Assembly (NCBI GenBank): GCA_937897665.1
Contig: CALCPB010000777.1
Location: forward strand, 1 to 11,062
DNA from: an uncultured Halomicronema sp.
GTDB taxonomy: Bacteria; Cyanobacteriota; Cyanobacteriia; Phormidesmidales; Phormidesmidaceae
Length of the DNA stretch: 11,062 nucleotides
Reading direction: 5' to 3'
The translations under genes were made by a program, and so were the position numbers. This document shows, piece by piece, positions 1 through 8,020 of the stretch. The notes under the pieces are model-generated. The model ran no database searches. It had not been told where the DNA came from and saw nothing but the letters and a program-made list of their open reading frames with translations. Positions within the stretch are counted from its first letter, which is position 1; each line of letters begins with the position of its first letter.

Positions 1-2264
1 CGGCTGCCGCAGAACAACTTCGTGCGGTCGAGGGGATTGCCTTCGTGCGTCCGACTCCCTCGGCGGATGGCGGCGTTCAGGTAGCCATTACGGGGACGGA
101 TGCCCCGCCAACGGCACAGGTGAACCCTCAAGCCAACAATTTAGTCTTTAGCGTGGTGCCAGGCATCGCCTCCGCTGTGACAGAGGATGACCCCGATGCT
201 ATTCAGGTGCTAGTCACCGCGACCCGAACGGAAGAATCGGTCTTAGATGTGCCTCGCTCGGTCACCGTGATTGACCGAGAAGAGATTCAGCAGCAGCGAC
301 AGCTAACGAGTAATTTGCCCGACATCCTCGGGCAATTAGTGCCGGGTTTAGGGCCGCCAACGCTGCAAAATAGAACGCGCAACCTTTCCTTGCGGGGGCG
401 AACAGCCCTGATTTTGATTGATGGCGTGCCCCAAAACCCCAATAGCGGCTTTGCGACGGAATTAAACACGATTGATCCAGACCTGGTAGAACGCATTGAA
501 ATTGTGCGCGGTCCCAGTGCCGTTTATGGCGACGGGGCAACGGGCGGCATTATTAACATCATCACGCGGGCAGCAACGGAGGAAGAATTTGTGGTTGATG
601 TGGCGGCCAGAACCAGCGTGGGTCTGACGTCGATTGAAAAGGATAGTTTTGGCTACGGCGGGCAAATTGGCATTGCGGGCAATGATGGGCGCACCAACTT
701 GCGGGCATCGTTGTCCTATGACGTGACCAATGCTTTTTTTGATGCCAATGGGGATCGCATTCCGCCCAATGGTGTGGCCGATACTGACCGGATCGGTCTT
801 TTAGTAAAACTGGGGCTTGAGTTTACCGACCAGCAACGGCTAGGACTGACCTATAGTTTTTACCGAGAAGATCTGGATAATACAACCTTTGCATCAGATC
901 CCTCGATTCTCGCTATTCCTGGGTTGCAGACGGCCCGAGCGATCGACATTGGGGAAATTGACTATGAGGAAGATCCGGCACAGACGAATCATGTGGTCAA
1001 TCTGACTTACACCCATGAGGATCTGCTCAGCTCTCAGTTTGATGCTCAGCTCTACTATCGCGACACTGAGTTAGCACAGCGATTTAGAGATATTAGACAG
1101 GCCAGACGACCGGCCTTTCAGCCACAGCTATTCCAAACCACGCTAGATTCCTCAGAGTGGGGGGGGCGATTGCAGTTTGATACGGCGTTTAGCGATCGCT
1201 TTAGCCTGCTGTGGGGGGCCGACTATGGCCAAGAAGAAAACGCGCGTCCGGTACGGCTATTAGATATTCCCACTTTCGAGGCGACCAACACCCTCAATGC
1301 GGTGGCGATCAGCAATCAGACCCCGGCCTATGATTTAGAGACGTTAGGACTGTTTGCCCAGGCCACTTGGGACATTAGCGAGCAGTGGCAGCTCAGTGGC
1401 GGACTCCGCTACGACCGATTTGACGTTGCGGTTGAAGATACCGTTCTGGCGTTTCGTCGTAATGTTGACGATATCCGCAGCGGTGGCGACATCGATGCGG
1501 ATGACGTGTCTTTTAATGCGGGGCTCATTTACAAGCCAGTGCCAGAAATTGGGCTATTTGCGAGCTTTTCTCAGGGGTTTTCCATTCCGGATATTGGCTT
1601 AAGTGCGGGCACTCGGCTACCCACTGATGTCGATATCAGTCGCGATGTAGAGTTAGAGCCCCAGCAGGTGACTAATTTTGAGGTGGGGGTGCGGGCTGAA
1701 TTTGAGCAGGTGCAGGCCAGCTTAGCCGGGTTTTATAACGAGTCTGATTTGGGCAGTAATTTGCAGGTGGGGCCGGATGGCTTTACTGATTTGGTGCGAG
1801 CGCCGCAGCGCAACTATGGGGTGGAGGCCACAGTTGATTGGCAGCCCAGTCTGGTTTGGCGGCTCGGCGGCTACTTTAGCTGGAACGAGGGGGAAAGCGA
1901 TACCAATGACGATGGTGAATTTTTGGCCTTGAGTGGCCTGCAGGTGCAGCCCTACAAGGTGGGTTTGTATGTGGAAAATGACACTGCCCCTGGCTGGACG
2001 AATCGCTTGCAGTTACTGGGCGTGGGCAGCCGCGATCGCGCCTTTGAAGATGGCGTCGATGCGTTTGAAATCGATGGCTATGTGACGCTAGATTTGCTCA
2101 GCAGCGTCCAGCTAGGGGATGGCACGCTGACAGTCGGCGTGAAAAATCTCCTCAACAACCAGTACCTCCCCCTCAGTTCTCAAGAACGGGTTCGCGGCAC
2201 CGAAGATCGACGCTTTGCCGCGCCTGGCATCAACCTCAGTATTGGCTATTCCATCGAGTTTTAA
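1..2264 (+). CDS. TonB-dependent siderophore receptor, module 1 (5' end outside window)
   Basis: Outer-membrane gated channel that imports a ferric siderophore using TonB/ExbBD energy. The reading frame is open from the left edge (first full codon at base 3), and codons 3-44 (AAAEQLRAVEGIAF) align with the middle of the AMIN domain of the two other receptors here. The GTG at 45 is therefore an internal codon, and the true start and signal peptide lie upstream of the window. Order of parts: end of AMIN domain to about 165; TonB-box-like IQVLVTATRTEE at 201-236; plug at about 237-569 with NLPDILGQLVPG, LRGR, DGVPQ, ERIEIVRGPSAVYGDGATGG and INIITR; then a 22-strand-type barrel to the end. The C-terminus YSIEF ends in Phe, as expected for BamA-recognised barrels. 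The stop is 3 bp before the SBP gene, so the two are likely one operon. The exact siderophore cannot be read from the sequence; hydroxamate or catecholate are both possible. Confidence 0.95.
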   Translation, partial: AAAEQLRAVEGIAFVRPTPSADGGVQVAITGTDAPPTAQVNPQANNLVFSVVPGIASAVTEDDPDAIQVLVTATRTEESVLDVPRSVTVIDREEIQQQRQLTSNLPDILGQLVPGLGPPTLQNRTRNLSLRGRTALILIDGVPQNPNSGFATELNTIDPDLVERIEIVRGPSAVYGDGATGGIINIITRAATEEEFVVDVAARTSVGLTSIEKDSFGYGGQIGIAGNDGRTNLRASLSYDVTNAFFDANGDRIPPNGVADTDRIGLLVKLGLEFTDQQRLGLTYSFYREDLDNTTFASDPSILAIPGLQTARAIDIGEIDYEEDPAQTNHVVNLTYTHEDLLSSQFDAQLYYRDTELAQRFRDIRQARRPAFQPQLFQTTLDSSEWGGRLQFDTAFSDRFSLLWGADYGQEENARPVRLLDIPTFEATNTLNAVAISNQTPAYDLETLGLFAQATWDISEQWQLSGGLRYDRFDVAVEDTVLAFRRNVDDIRSGGDIDADDVSFNAGLIYKPVPEIGLFASFSQGFSIPDIGLSAGTRLPTDVDISRDVELEPQQVTNFEVGVRAEFEQVQASLAGFYNESDLGSNLQVGPDGFTDLVRAPQRNYGVEATVDWQPSLVWRLGGYFSWNEGESDTNDDGEFLALSGLQVQPYKVGLYVENDTAPGWTNRLQLLGVGSRDRAFEDGVDAFEIDGYVTLDLLSSVQLGDGTLTVGVKNLLNNQYLPLSSQERVRGTEDRRFAAPGINLSIGYSIEF

Positions 2265-2267
2265 CCG

Positions 2268-3227
2268 ATGTCCGATTCCAGTTATCGCCGCACCGTCATC
2301 TGGTTAGTAGTGACTGTACTGCTAACGGGGTGTCAGTCTGATGCCGATGTGTCGCCAGCAACGACTCCCAGTCGCACCATTGAACATGCAATGGGAAGCG
2401 TCGAGGTACCGGCCTCTCCCCAACGGGTCGTTGTCCTCGATACGGCCCCCCTAGATGCGGCCCTAGCGCTAGGCGTTAAGCCCGTGGGCACCATTGTTTA
2501 TCGCCAGTCCCCTGACTACTTGGGCGATCGCACCGAGGTGATCGAAATTATTGGCGATGGCAATAAGCCCAATTTAGAAGCCGTCTTAAACCTGCAGCCA
2601 GACCTGATTCTCGGGTCAAAAATTGGCGCTGGCGAACTCTATACCCAGCTCTCTCAAATTGCTCCAACTGTGCTGACAGAGGGGAGCGGGCGAACCGGTG
2701 ACTGGTCAGAAAACTTGCAGCTCTATGCCGAGGCCTTGGGCAAATCGACAGCAGCAGAGCAATTATTAGCGGATTATCGTCAACGTGTGCGGCAACTGCA
2801 AGCCGCCATCGATCAGCCACAGGCGTTGGAGATTTCGGTGGTGATCGTTCCTCAAGATATCGTTAGAGCATTCACAACGGGTAGCTTTGCGGGGTCGGTG
2901 CTGCAAGATATCGGTTTCTCTCGCCCCCCCGCTCAAGATGATCCCGACGGGTATGTCGCCCGATTATCGCCCGAATCTTTAGAGGCACTCGATGGCGATT
3001 ATGTTTTTCTCATTTACTCGACCTATCAACCGGGGGGAACCTCAAAAGAAGCGTTTGTGACGCACCCAATTTGGTCGCAGTTGCAGGCTGTGCAGCAAGA
3101 TCGCGTGTGTCAAGTTGACGGAGCCGTTTGGATTGCCGGTCGTAGCATTCTGGCGGCCCGCCAGATTTTGACCGATATTGAAACGTGTCTCGCAGCAGAC
3201 CTGGAATCGACTGAAACCGCTGAATAA
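2268..3227 (+). CDS. Iron-siderophore ABC transporter substrate-binding lipoprotein, module 1
   Basis: Periplasmic binding protein of the FepB/FhuD/FecB class (COG0614 type) that receives the ferric siderophore and delivers it to an inner-membrane ABC permease. The 319-residue length is normal. The N-terminus has two Arg, a hydrophobic stretch and the lipobox LLTGC with Cys22, so it is a lipoprotein. Family motifs follow: IEHAMGSVEVPASPQRVVVLD (residues 38-58, the usual first strand), NLEAVLNLQPDLILGS (102-117), LSQIAPTV (128-135) and a C-terminal GRSILAARQILTDIE. The ATG lies 3 bp after the receptor stop with no clear Shine-Dalgarno, which suggests translational coupling. It is clearly homologous to the SBP at 7036-7974 but differs in the stretch after the first motif, which could reflect ligand preference (inference). 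The permease and ATPase partners are not in the window. Confidence 0.95.
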   Translation: MSDSSYRRTVIWLVVTVLLTGCQSDADVSPATTPSRTIEHAMGSVEVPASPQRVVVLDTAPLDAALALGVKPVGTIVYRQSPDYLGDRTEVIEIIGDGNKPNLEAVLNLQPDLILGSKIGAGELYTQLSQIAPTVLTEGSGRTGDWSENLQLYAEALGKSTAAEQLLADYRQRVRQLQAAIDQPQALEISVVIVPQDIVRAFTTGSFAGSVLQDIGFSRPPAQDDPDGYVARLSPESLEALDGDYVFLIYSTYQPGGTSKEAFVTHPIWSQLQAVQQDRVCQVDGAVWIAGRSILAARQILTDIETCLAADLESTETAE

Positions 3228-3247
3228 ATAAGCACTGCATTGGCATA

Positions 3248-3276
3248 TTGAGAATTATTCCTAACATTGCGATACT
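3248..3276 (+). promoter_or_regulatory. Putative Fur-like operator and promoter of regulator 1
   Basis: TTGAGAA-TTA-TTCCTAA (3248-3264) is an imperfect dyad in the 79-bp gap before the regulator, with its centre 51 bp from the ATG. It resembles the 7-1-7 Fur consensus TGATAATnATTATCA at about 10 of 14 positions. TTGAGA (3248-3253) followed after 17 bp by GATACT (3271-3276) would also make an acceptable sigma70 promoter, so a bound repressor would cover the -35 box. The same motif recurs at 4389, 8021 and 9333. Identification as Fur is inference. Confidence 0.5.
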
Positions 3277-3306
3277 CTTTTTAAGGAGTTCTATCGCAAG
3301 GGCTAA

Positions 3307-4305
3307 ATGGCGAAAGTTATCACTGATGCTGAGGTACTGCAACTTATAGAAGCGGGTCGCGCTGAGGGCAGCCTTGTGGAATATCAGGAAGGCCCGGAGA
3401 AATTTACGCAACTGCCGTCTTCGATAGGGCACGGGTACTGCCGTAGCATGCAACTCCGACCCGGCATCAGTTTGTCGATTGATGATCTCAAAAAGCCGCT
3501 AACCCATTGCTGTCAGATTGAGCAGCATCCTCAGCCGATGCCGCTAACCCTGAGCTATTACCTATCCGGTGGGTGTCAGGTGGATAATGATGGCCTGAGC
3601 GCTCCTGAAGAAGAGGCCGCCGGGAAAAGCTATTTCTACTGCTTGCCTAACACCGCTGAAACCGAAAATTATCCGGCTGGGCAATATCTCTGTAGAGTTC
3701 GCATTCAAATTTTGCCAGAGCTCATTCCCGCCTTCAGCGATCGCTTAAACGATCTCCCCACTGACTTGATAACCGCGATCGAGCAGCCCGACATAGCTTT
3801 GCTGTAGTCATCTAGTCGGATTACGCCCGCGCAGCAGGTGTTACTGCAGCAAATCTTGCGATCGCCCTATCAGGGCATCACCCGATATTTTTATTTGGAG
3901 GCCAAAGTTTTAGAGCTGCTGGCGTTGCAATTTGATCTGATAGCACCGCCGACATCGACCAATCAGATTCCTCCCAAAGAAGTTGACCGCATTTATCAAG
4001 CGCAGGCCATTCTGGATCAAAATATGAGCCAGCCGCCTTCCACAGCAGAGTTGGCGCGGCAAGTGAATCTCAACGAACGCAAGCTCAGGGAAGGCTTTCG
4101 ACAGGTTTGTGATACCACTGTTTTTGGCTATTTAACTCAGCAGCGCATGCAAACAGCCTGCAAATTGCTAACCCAGCAGCGCTCAATTGCCGCCGTGGCC
4201 ACAGCCATTGGTTATGACAGTTCAACTGCGTTTAGCAACGCCTTCCGGCGGCAGTTTGGCATGTCTCCGAAAGGATATCAGTTAAAACAACGTCGGTGGC
4301 TTTAG
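3307..4305 (+). pseudogene. AraC/PchR-family regulator, module 1, interrupted by an in-frame TAG
   Basis: Would be a siderophore-responsive transcription activator. From ATG 3307 to TAG 4305 is 999 bp, exactly the length of the intact paralogue at 8076-9074, and the two align throughout without gaps. Codon 167 (3805-3807) is TAG where the paralogue has TGC. Reading continues in the same frame with SSSRITPAQQ matching LPSRITPAQQ. The N-terminal piece (166 residues) is the ligand-sensing region, with HPQPMPLTLSYYLSGGCQV and CLPNTAE. The C-terminal piece keeps a full AraC DNA-binding domain: TAELARQVNLNERKLREGFRQV, then IAAVATAIGYDSSTAFSNAF and FGMSPKGYQ. AAGGG lies 4 bp before the ATG, supporting this start. 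The C-terminal piece could restart at GTG 3838 (155 residues), but I see no good ribosome site there. No other lesion is visible, so the mutation is recent, is a sequencing error, or leaves two useful halves. Confidence 0.85.
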
Positions 4306-4310
4306 GGAAA

Positions 4311-4355
4311 AAGTCTGTTTTGAAGAGAAAAAAGTCTGCTTTGAAGAGAAAAGTC
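4311..4355 (+). promoter_or_regulatory. 21-bp tandem direct repeat upstream of receptor 2 (candidate AraC/PchR site)
   Basis: Two near-identical 21-bp units follow one another, AAGTCTGTTTTGAAGAGA from 4311 and AAGTCTGCTTTGAAGAGA from 4332, differing by one base over this stretch, then a partial third unit AAGTC at 4351. The core GAAGAGA occurs at 4322 and 4343, a spacing of 21 bp or two helical turns, as AraC-type activators use. The same core with the same spacing occurs upstream of receptor 3 (9269 and 9290). It ends about 40 bp before the operator at 4389. That the regulator at 8076-9074 binds here is inference. Confidence 0.6.
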
Positions 4356-4388
4356 ATCTCTAAATCCCATAGATTGAACCACATCTAG

Positions 4389-4405
4389 TTGAGAAGTCTT
4401 CTCAC
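4389..4405 (+). promoter_or_regulatory. Perfect 7-1-7 palindrome operator before receptor 2
   Basis: TGAGAAG-T-CTTCTCA (4390-4404) is a perfect inverted repeat. With the preceding T it matches the TTGAGAA-N3-TTctcAA motif seen at 3248, 8021 and 9333. It agrees with the outline of a Fur box (TGA.AA...TT.TCA). It lies about 64 bp before the receptor ATG at 4461, so a TTG start at 4389 for the receptor would lie inside the operator and is unlikely. Which protein binds is inference. Confidence 0.6.
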
Positions 4406-4460
4406 TAGCGTTGTGGTTCAAGTGGGCTGCTGTTGGCCTGCTGTTTGTGGTGTGAAAGTG

Positions 4461-7028
4461 ATGATGATTAAACCGTTGAGTTTTGGACTGTTGCCAATCG
4501 CAGGAGTGGCGATCGCAGTGCCGGTGACCGCTGCTGAGCCAGTCTCTGAAGCCCTGTTCTCTGCTCTGGATGACGCTACTACCGCAGCTGATTTGCTCGC
4601 CCAAGATGAAGCGGCATCTGCAGTTATCACCGACATTCAGATTGAGCCGACTACTGATGGCTTGATGGTTACGCTCGTCTCTGACCAACCTTTGTCCGCC
4701 GCCGCACCACAAATTGTCGGCAACGCTTTAGTGACGGATGTTCCCAATGCCACACTCAACCTCCAAGATCCCGCTGCGGCTGAACAGTTCAGTCCCGCTG
4801 AAGGAATTGCCCTGGTGCAGGTAACGACAACTCCAGAGGGGACGGTGCAGATTGCCATCACGGGCACGGATGGTCCACCTGAGGCGCAGATCAGCACTGA
4901 AGCCGGAAACCTGGTACTCAGTGTGGTGCCAGGAGTTGCAACAGCGACTGAGGAGGTGGATGAGGAGGCGATTCAGGTAGTGGTGACCGCGACGCGGACG
5001 GAAGAAGATGTGTTGGATGTGCCGCGCACAGTCCGAATCATCGAGCGTGTAGACCTTCTGCATCAGTTTGTGCTATCCTACATTATGCCGTTTTTTTTTT
5101 GGAATCTTGTGACCTTTTTTTCGCCGCCGCCGTTACAGGTTGGCACCCGTGGCTTTACCCTGCGCGGACGCAATGTCCAGGTTTTGGTCGATGGGGTGCC
5201 GCAAAATCCTAACGGTCCGCTCTTTTTTGAGTTGAACACCATTTCTCCTGACTCTTTGGAGCGGATTGAGGTCATCCCGGGAGCGAGTGCCCTTTACGGG
5301 GATGGGGCGGCTGGTGGCACCATCAATCTAATCACTCGTGCCCCCGTCGAAGAAGGGGTCGTTTACCGAGCCGATATTGGCACCCGTGTGGGCTTAACCT
5401 CGATTGAAGGGGATAGTTTTGGCTATACGGTGGGCCTGGATGTCGCGGGTGCCGAAAATGGCGGTGATGGCCGCATTTCAGTGAACTACGACGTCAGGAA
5501 TGCTCAATTTGATGCCAATGGCGATCGCATTATTCCGGTTGTTGGCCTGGGTGAATATGACCGATTAGGGCTACTCACAAAGTTAGGCTATGACATTGAT
5601 GAAAATCAACGTATCGGGCTCACCTACAGTTTTTACCGCGATCGGACTGACACTGAATTTACAAGCGATCCAGCCATTCTCGATATTCCCGGAACTCAGG
5701 TAGCGAGATCTCTATTTTTAGGGGAGTTTGACTATGAAGAACCGCCTAAGACAACCAGCAATGTGCTCAATCTCACCTATCGCCATGCGGATATCTTTGG
5801 CTCTCAGTTAGATGCTCAAATTTACTACACCGACCTAGAAGTCGTGCAGGAATTTGGCGATATCAGATTCAGAGACTTTCCAGAATTTTTTCCCGAAATC
5901 TTTCAGAACTTGAATGAATTCTCAGAGTTAGGGCTCCGGATGCAGGTGGATACGCCCCTAGGAAATGCGGCAAACGTGCTGTGGGGGGTCGATTATTCCC
6001 AGGAAGAAAATGAGAACAGAGCGGCCTTTATTGATCCGGTGGCCTTTGATGCCAATCGAGAAGTCAACATTATCGAAGAGTTTTCGGCATTTCCGCTTTA
6101 TGAAATCGAAAATCTAGGCTTGTTTGCCCAAACCCGTTGGGATATCAGCGAACAGTTTCAAATTAGCGGGGGTATTCGTTACGACAACGTTAGTTTTTCG
6201 GCAGATCCTTATCAGCTCGCCTTTCAATTTCCCCGTGAACGTGACGGTGGCAGCGGCAGCTTTGATGATGTTTCATTTAATGTGGGACTGCTCTATCGCC
6301 CGATTCCAGAAGTTGGGTTATTTGCCAACTTTTCTCAAGGCTTTTCGATTCCGAGTTTGGGATTAGCGTTAGGACAAGTCGCACCGGATTTTGATATTAG
6401 TGATGATTTGCTGTTTCAACCCCAAACGGTAGATAATTTTGAGCTTGGGGCGCGAGCCGAATTTGGCCAGGTGCAGGCCAGTATTGCTGGGTTTTATAGC
6501 GAATCGAGTCTGGGCGCTTCCTTCCTATTCGATCCTGAAATTGGCGGCACGAGATTAGTCCGGGCACCACAGCGCAACTATGGTGTGGAGGCCACTGTCG
6601 ACTGGCAACCCAGTGACACTTGGCGGTTGGGAGGGGCCTTTAGCTGGGCCGAGGGCGAGAATGATGTCGGTGATGAGGGTGATTTTTTGCCCTTAGGGTC
6701 ACTCACGGTGCCGCCCTATAAGCTGGGACTGTATGTCGAAAATAATACGACCCCGCGTTGGACTAATCGATTACAGATGTTGTTGATCGGCGATCGCGAT
6801 CGCGCCTTTGATGAGGGTATTGACCCCTTTAAGATCAACAGCTACGTGACCCTAGATTTGATTAGCAGTTTACAACTCGGCTCAGGTCGCCTCACCTTAG
6901 CGGTTGAGAACCTGTTGAATACAGAGTACCTGTCACTGACGGCACAAGAACGGGTTAACCAGTTTGAAGATCGCCGCTTTGCCGCACCTGGAACGACCCT
7001 AAGCGTGCGCTATTCGATTGAGTTTTAA
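4461..7028 (+). CDS. TonB-dependent siderophore receptor with AMIN domain, module 2 (abnormal plug patch)
   Basis: Outer-membrane ferric-siderophore importer, 855 residues from ATG 4461; ATG 4464 is equally possible and has better spacing to a weak GAAAG. Signal peptide: MMIKPLSFGLLPIAGVAIAVPVTAA. Then an AMIN domain (about 55-158), a TonB-box-like IQVVVTATRTEE (171-182), the plug (to about 293, with LRGR, DGVPQNPNG, ERIEVIPGASALYGDGAAGG and INLITR), and a beta barrel ending in SIEF. The reading frame is also open upstream to a TTG at 4389, but that lies in a palindromic operator. Oddity: residues 197-220 (5049-5120) replace the conserved plug stretch, which reads NLPDILGxLVPG in both sister receptors, with a Phe-rich hydrophobic sequence of exactly the same length. 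This may impair plug folding unless it is a sequence error. The SBP gene follows by 7 bp, implying an operon. Confidence 0.93.
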   Translation: MMIKPLSFGLLPIAGVAIAVPVTAAEPVSEALFSALDDATTAADLLAQDEAASAVITDIQIEPTTDGLMVTLVSDQPLSAAAPQIVGNALVTDVPNATLNLQDPAAAEQFSPAEGIALVQVTTTPEGTVQIAITGTDGPPEAQISTEAGNLVLSVVPGVATATEEVDEEAIQVVVTATRTEEDVLDVPRTVRIIERVDLLHQFVLSYIMPFFFWNLVTFFSPPPLQVGTRGFTLRGRNVQVLVDGVPQNPNGPLFFELNTISPDSLERIEVIPGASALYGDGAAGGTINLITRAPVEEGVVYRADIGTRVGLTSIEGDSFGYTVGLDVAGAENGGDGRISVNYDVRNAQFDANGDRIIPVVGLGEYDRLGLLTKLGYDIDENQRIGLTYSFYRDRTDTEFTSDPAILDIPGTQVARSLFLGEFDYEEPPKTTSNVLNLTYRHADIFGSQLDAQIYYTDLEVVQEFGDIRFRDFPEFFPEIFQNLNEFSELGLRMQVDTPLGNAANVLWGVDYSQEENENRAAFIDPVAFDANREVNIIEEFSAFPLYEIENLGLFAQTRWDISEQFQISGGIRYDNVSFSADPYQLAFQFPRERDGGSGSFDDVSFNVGLLYRPIPEVGLFANFSQGFSIPSLGLALGQVAPDFDISDDLLFQPQTVDNFELGARAEFGQVQASIAGFYSESSLGASFLFDPEIGGTRLVRAPQRNYGVEATVDWQPSDTWRLGGAFSWAEGENDVGDEGDFLPLGSLTVPPYKLGLYVENNTTPRWTNRLQMLLIGDRDRAFDEGIDPFKINSYVTLDLISSLQLGSGRLTLAVENLLNTEYLSLTAQERVNQFEDRRFAAPGTTLSVRYSIEF
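5049..5120 (+). other. T-rich divergent patch in the plug of receptor 2
   Basis: Over 24 codons the protein matches its paralogues very poorly, while the sequence on both sides aligns cleanly with no length change. The patch is about half T (35 of 72), with a run of ten T at 5091-5100 and another T run from 5115. It encodes FVLSYIMPFFFWNLVTFF where receptor 3 has TELTNNLPDILGKLVPGL. Many differences from the paralogues are changes to T in first or second codon positions. It may be base-call error, decay or real remodelling. Confidence 0.75.
6790..6803. repeat. Overlapping HIP1 palindromes (GCGATCGC)
   Basis: Two GCGATCGC octamers overlap by two bases inside the receptor 2 gene. Other copies start at 1192, 2032, 2524, 3737, 3858, 4509, 5521, 8506, 9594 and 10636, twelve in all. 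Chance would give well under one in 11 kb, so this marks a HIP1-rich cyanobacterial genome. Confidence 0.9.
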
Positions 7029-7035
7029 TGGCCTA

Positions 7036-7974
7036 ATGTCCAACATTGCTTGTAAAGGATTATTGGGAGTGCTGGCAAGCGTTTTTTTAACAAGCTGTCA
7101 GCCAACCCTGCCCCCTGATTCTGACGTGCCCATGCGCCCGATTGAGCATGCCATGGGCACCACTCAAGTCCCCGTCTCACCCCAGCGAGTAATTGTCCTA
7201 GACTATGCTCCTCTAGATACGGCCTTAGCCCTAGAGGTGCCCCCCATTGGCAGACCCGAGGAGGCCATTTCCCCGATTTATCCCAGTGCTAGCCGAGATA
7301 TCACCTCAATCGGTGCAGGCTTTTATCCCAATTTAGAAACAATCTTAGAGCTAGAGCCAGACTTGATCTTAGGGTCAAAAGTCATTGAGCGTGGCGCTTA
7401 TCGAAGATTATCGCGGATCGCGCCCACGATTTTTACGGAAGACAATGGGCGTCATGGCAACTGGCAAGAGCACTTTCTGCTCCATGCCGATACGTTGGGT
7501 CAGCTTGCCAAAGCCGAGGAATTGTTAGCTGATTACCAAGAGCGGGTCAACACCTTGAAATTTGACCTTGAGCAGGTGATGCCACAGAATCCGACTGTAT
7601 CCGTGGTAGCCCACTGGAGCGGGGGTGTTTTAGCCTATACAGCCAACAGTTTTTCTGGGTCGGTCCTGCAAGATTTAGGGTTCAATCGCAATCCCATCCA
7701 GGCCCAAAGCTCACGCTACGCACTGCAGCCCTCGAAAGAAGAGCTAAGGGCGATCGATGGCGATATTGTGTTTTTGATGTATAACTCACAGTCCGAGGGC
7801 AGCATCACCAAAGCAGAATTTGTCAGCGATCCGCTCTGGTCAACGCTCAATGCGGTTGAGCAGGGTCTAGTTTGTGAAGTCAACAGTGCCATTTGGGCGG
7901 GGGGACGCAGCATTCTGGCGGCCAACCAGATTTTGACCGATATTGAGGCGTGTTTAACCCGTACCTCGCCTTAA
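7036..7974 (+). CDS. Iron-siderophore ABC transporter substrate-binding lipoprotein, module 2
   Basis: Periplasmic siderophore-binding lipoprotein (FepB/FhuD/FecB class), 312 residues from ATG 7036. An in-frame TTG at 7018 would overlap the receptor end and put residues ahead of the signal peptide, so the ATG 7 bp after the receptor stop is preferred. Signal peptide and lipobox: LGVLASVFLTSC, lipidated Cys21. Family motifs: RPIEHAMGTTQVPVSPQRVIVLD (residues 34-56), NLETILELEPDLILGS (99-114), LSRIAPTIFTEDNGRHGNW and the C-terminal GRSILAANQILTDIEACL. It is paralogous to the module 1 SBP, with strong identity at both ends and much less between residues about 70 and 97 and in the middle. That pattern suggests a different ligand or relaxed constraint (inference). 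It is probably cotranscribed with receptor 2. No ABC permease is nearby. Confidence 0.94.
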   Translation: MSNIACKGLLGVLASVFLTSCQPTLPPDSDVPMRPIEHAMGTTQVPVSPQRVIVLDYAPLDTALALEVPPIGRPEEAISPIYPSASRDITSIGAGFYPNLETILELEPDLILGSKVIERGAYRRLSRIAPTIFTEDNGRHGNWQEHFLLHADTLGQLAKAEELLADYQERVNTLKFDLEQVMPQNPTVSVVAHWSGGVLAYTANSFSGSVLQDLGFNRNPIQAQSSRYALQPSKEELRAIDGDIVFLMYNSQSEGSITKAEFVSDPLWSTLNAVEQGLVCEVNSAIWAGGRSILAANQILTDIEACLTRTSP

Positions 7975-8020
7975 ATCGATGAAGATGGCGCTACCGTGAG
8001 CCTCAACATTTGCTAGTCTA

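Noticed and set aside
45..47. GTG 45 as the true start of receptor 1
   Set aside because: The frame is open to the edge and upstream codons align with the AMIN domain of the sister receptors, while a start at 45 would lack a signal peptide.
3010..3453. Minus-strand open frames (for example 3010-3453, 10088-10462 and 10725-11021)
   Set aside because: They are antisense to well-supported coding regions, have no recognisable motifs, and follow from the codon bias of the + strand genes.
3805..3807. TAG recoded as an amino acid
   Set aside because: The same gene ends in TAG at 4303-4305, the other genes use TAA or TGA, and no recoding signal or special tRNA is visible.
5049..5120. Diversity-generating retroelement target (variable region) as a cause of the plug patch
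   Set aside because: The differences are not limited to adenine positions of any template, many involve G or C changing to T, and no reverse transcriptase or template repeat is present in the window.
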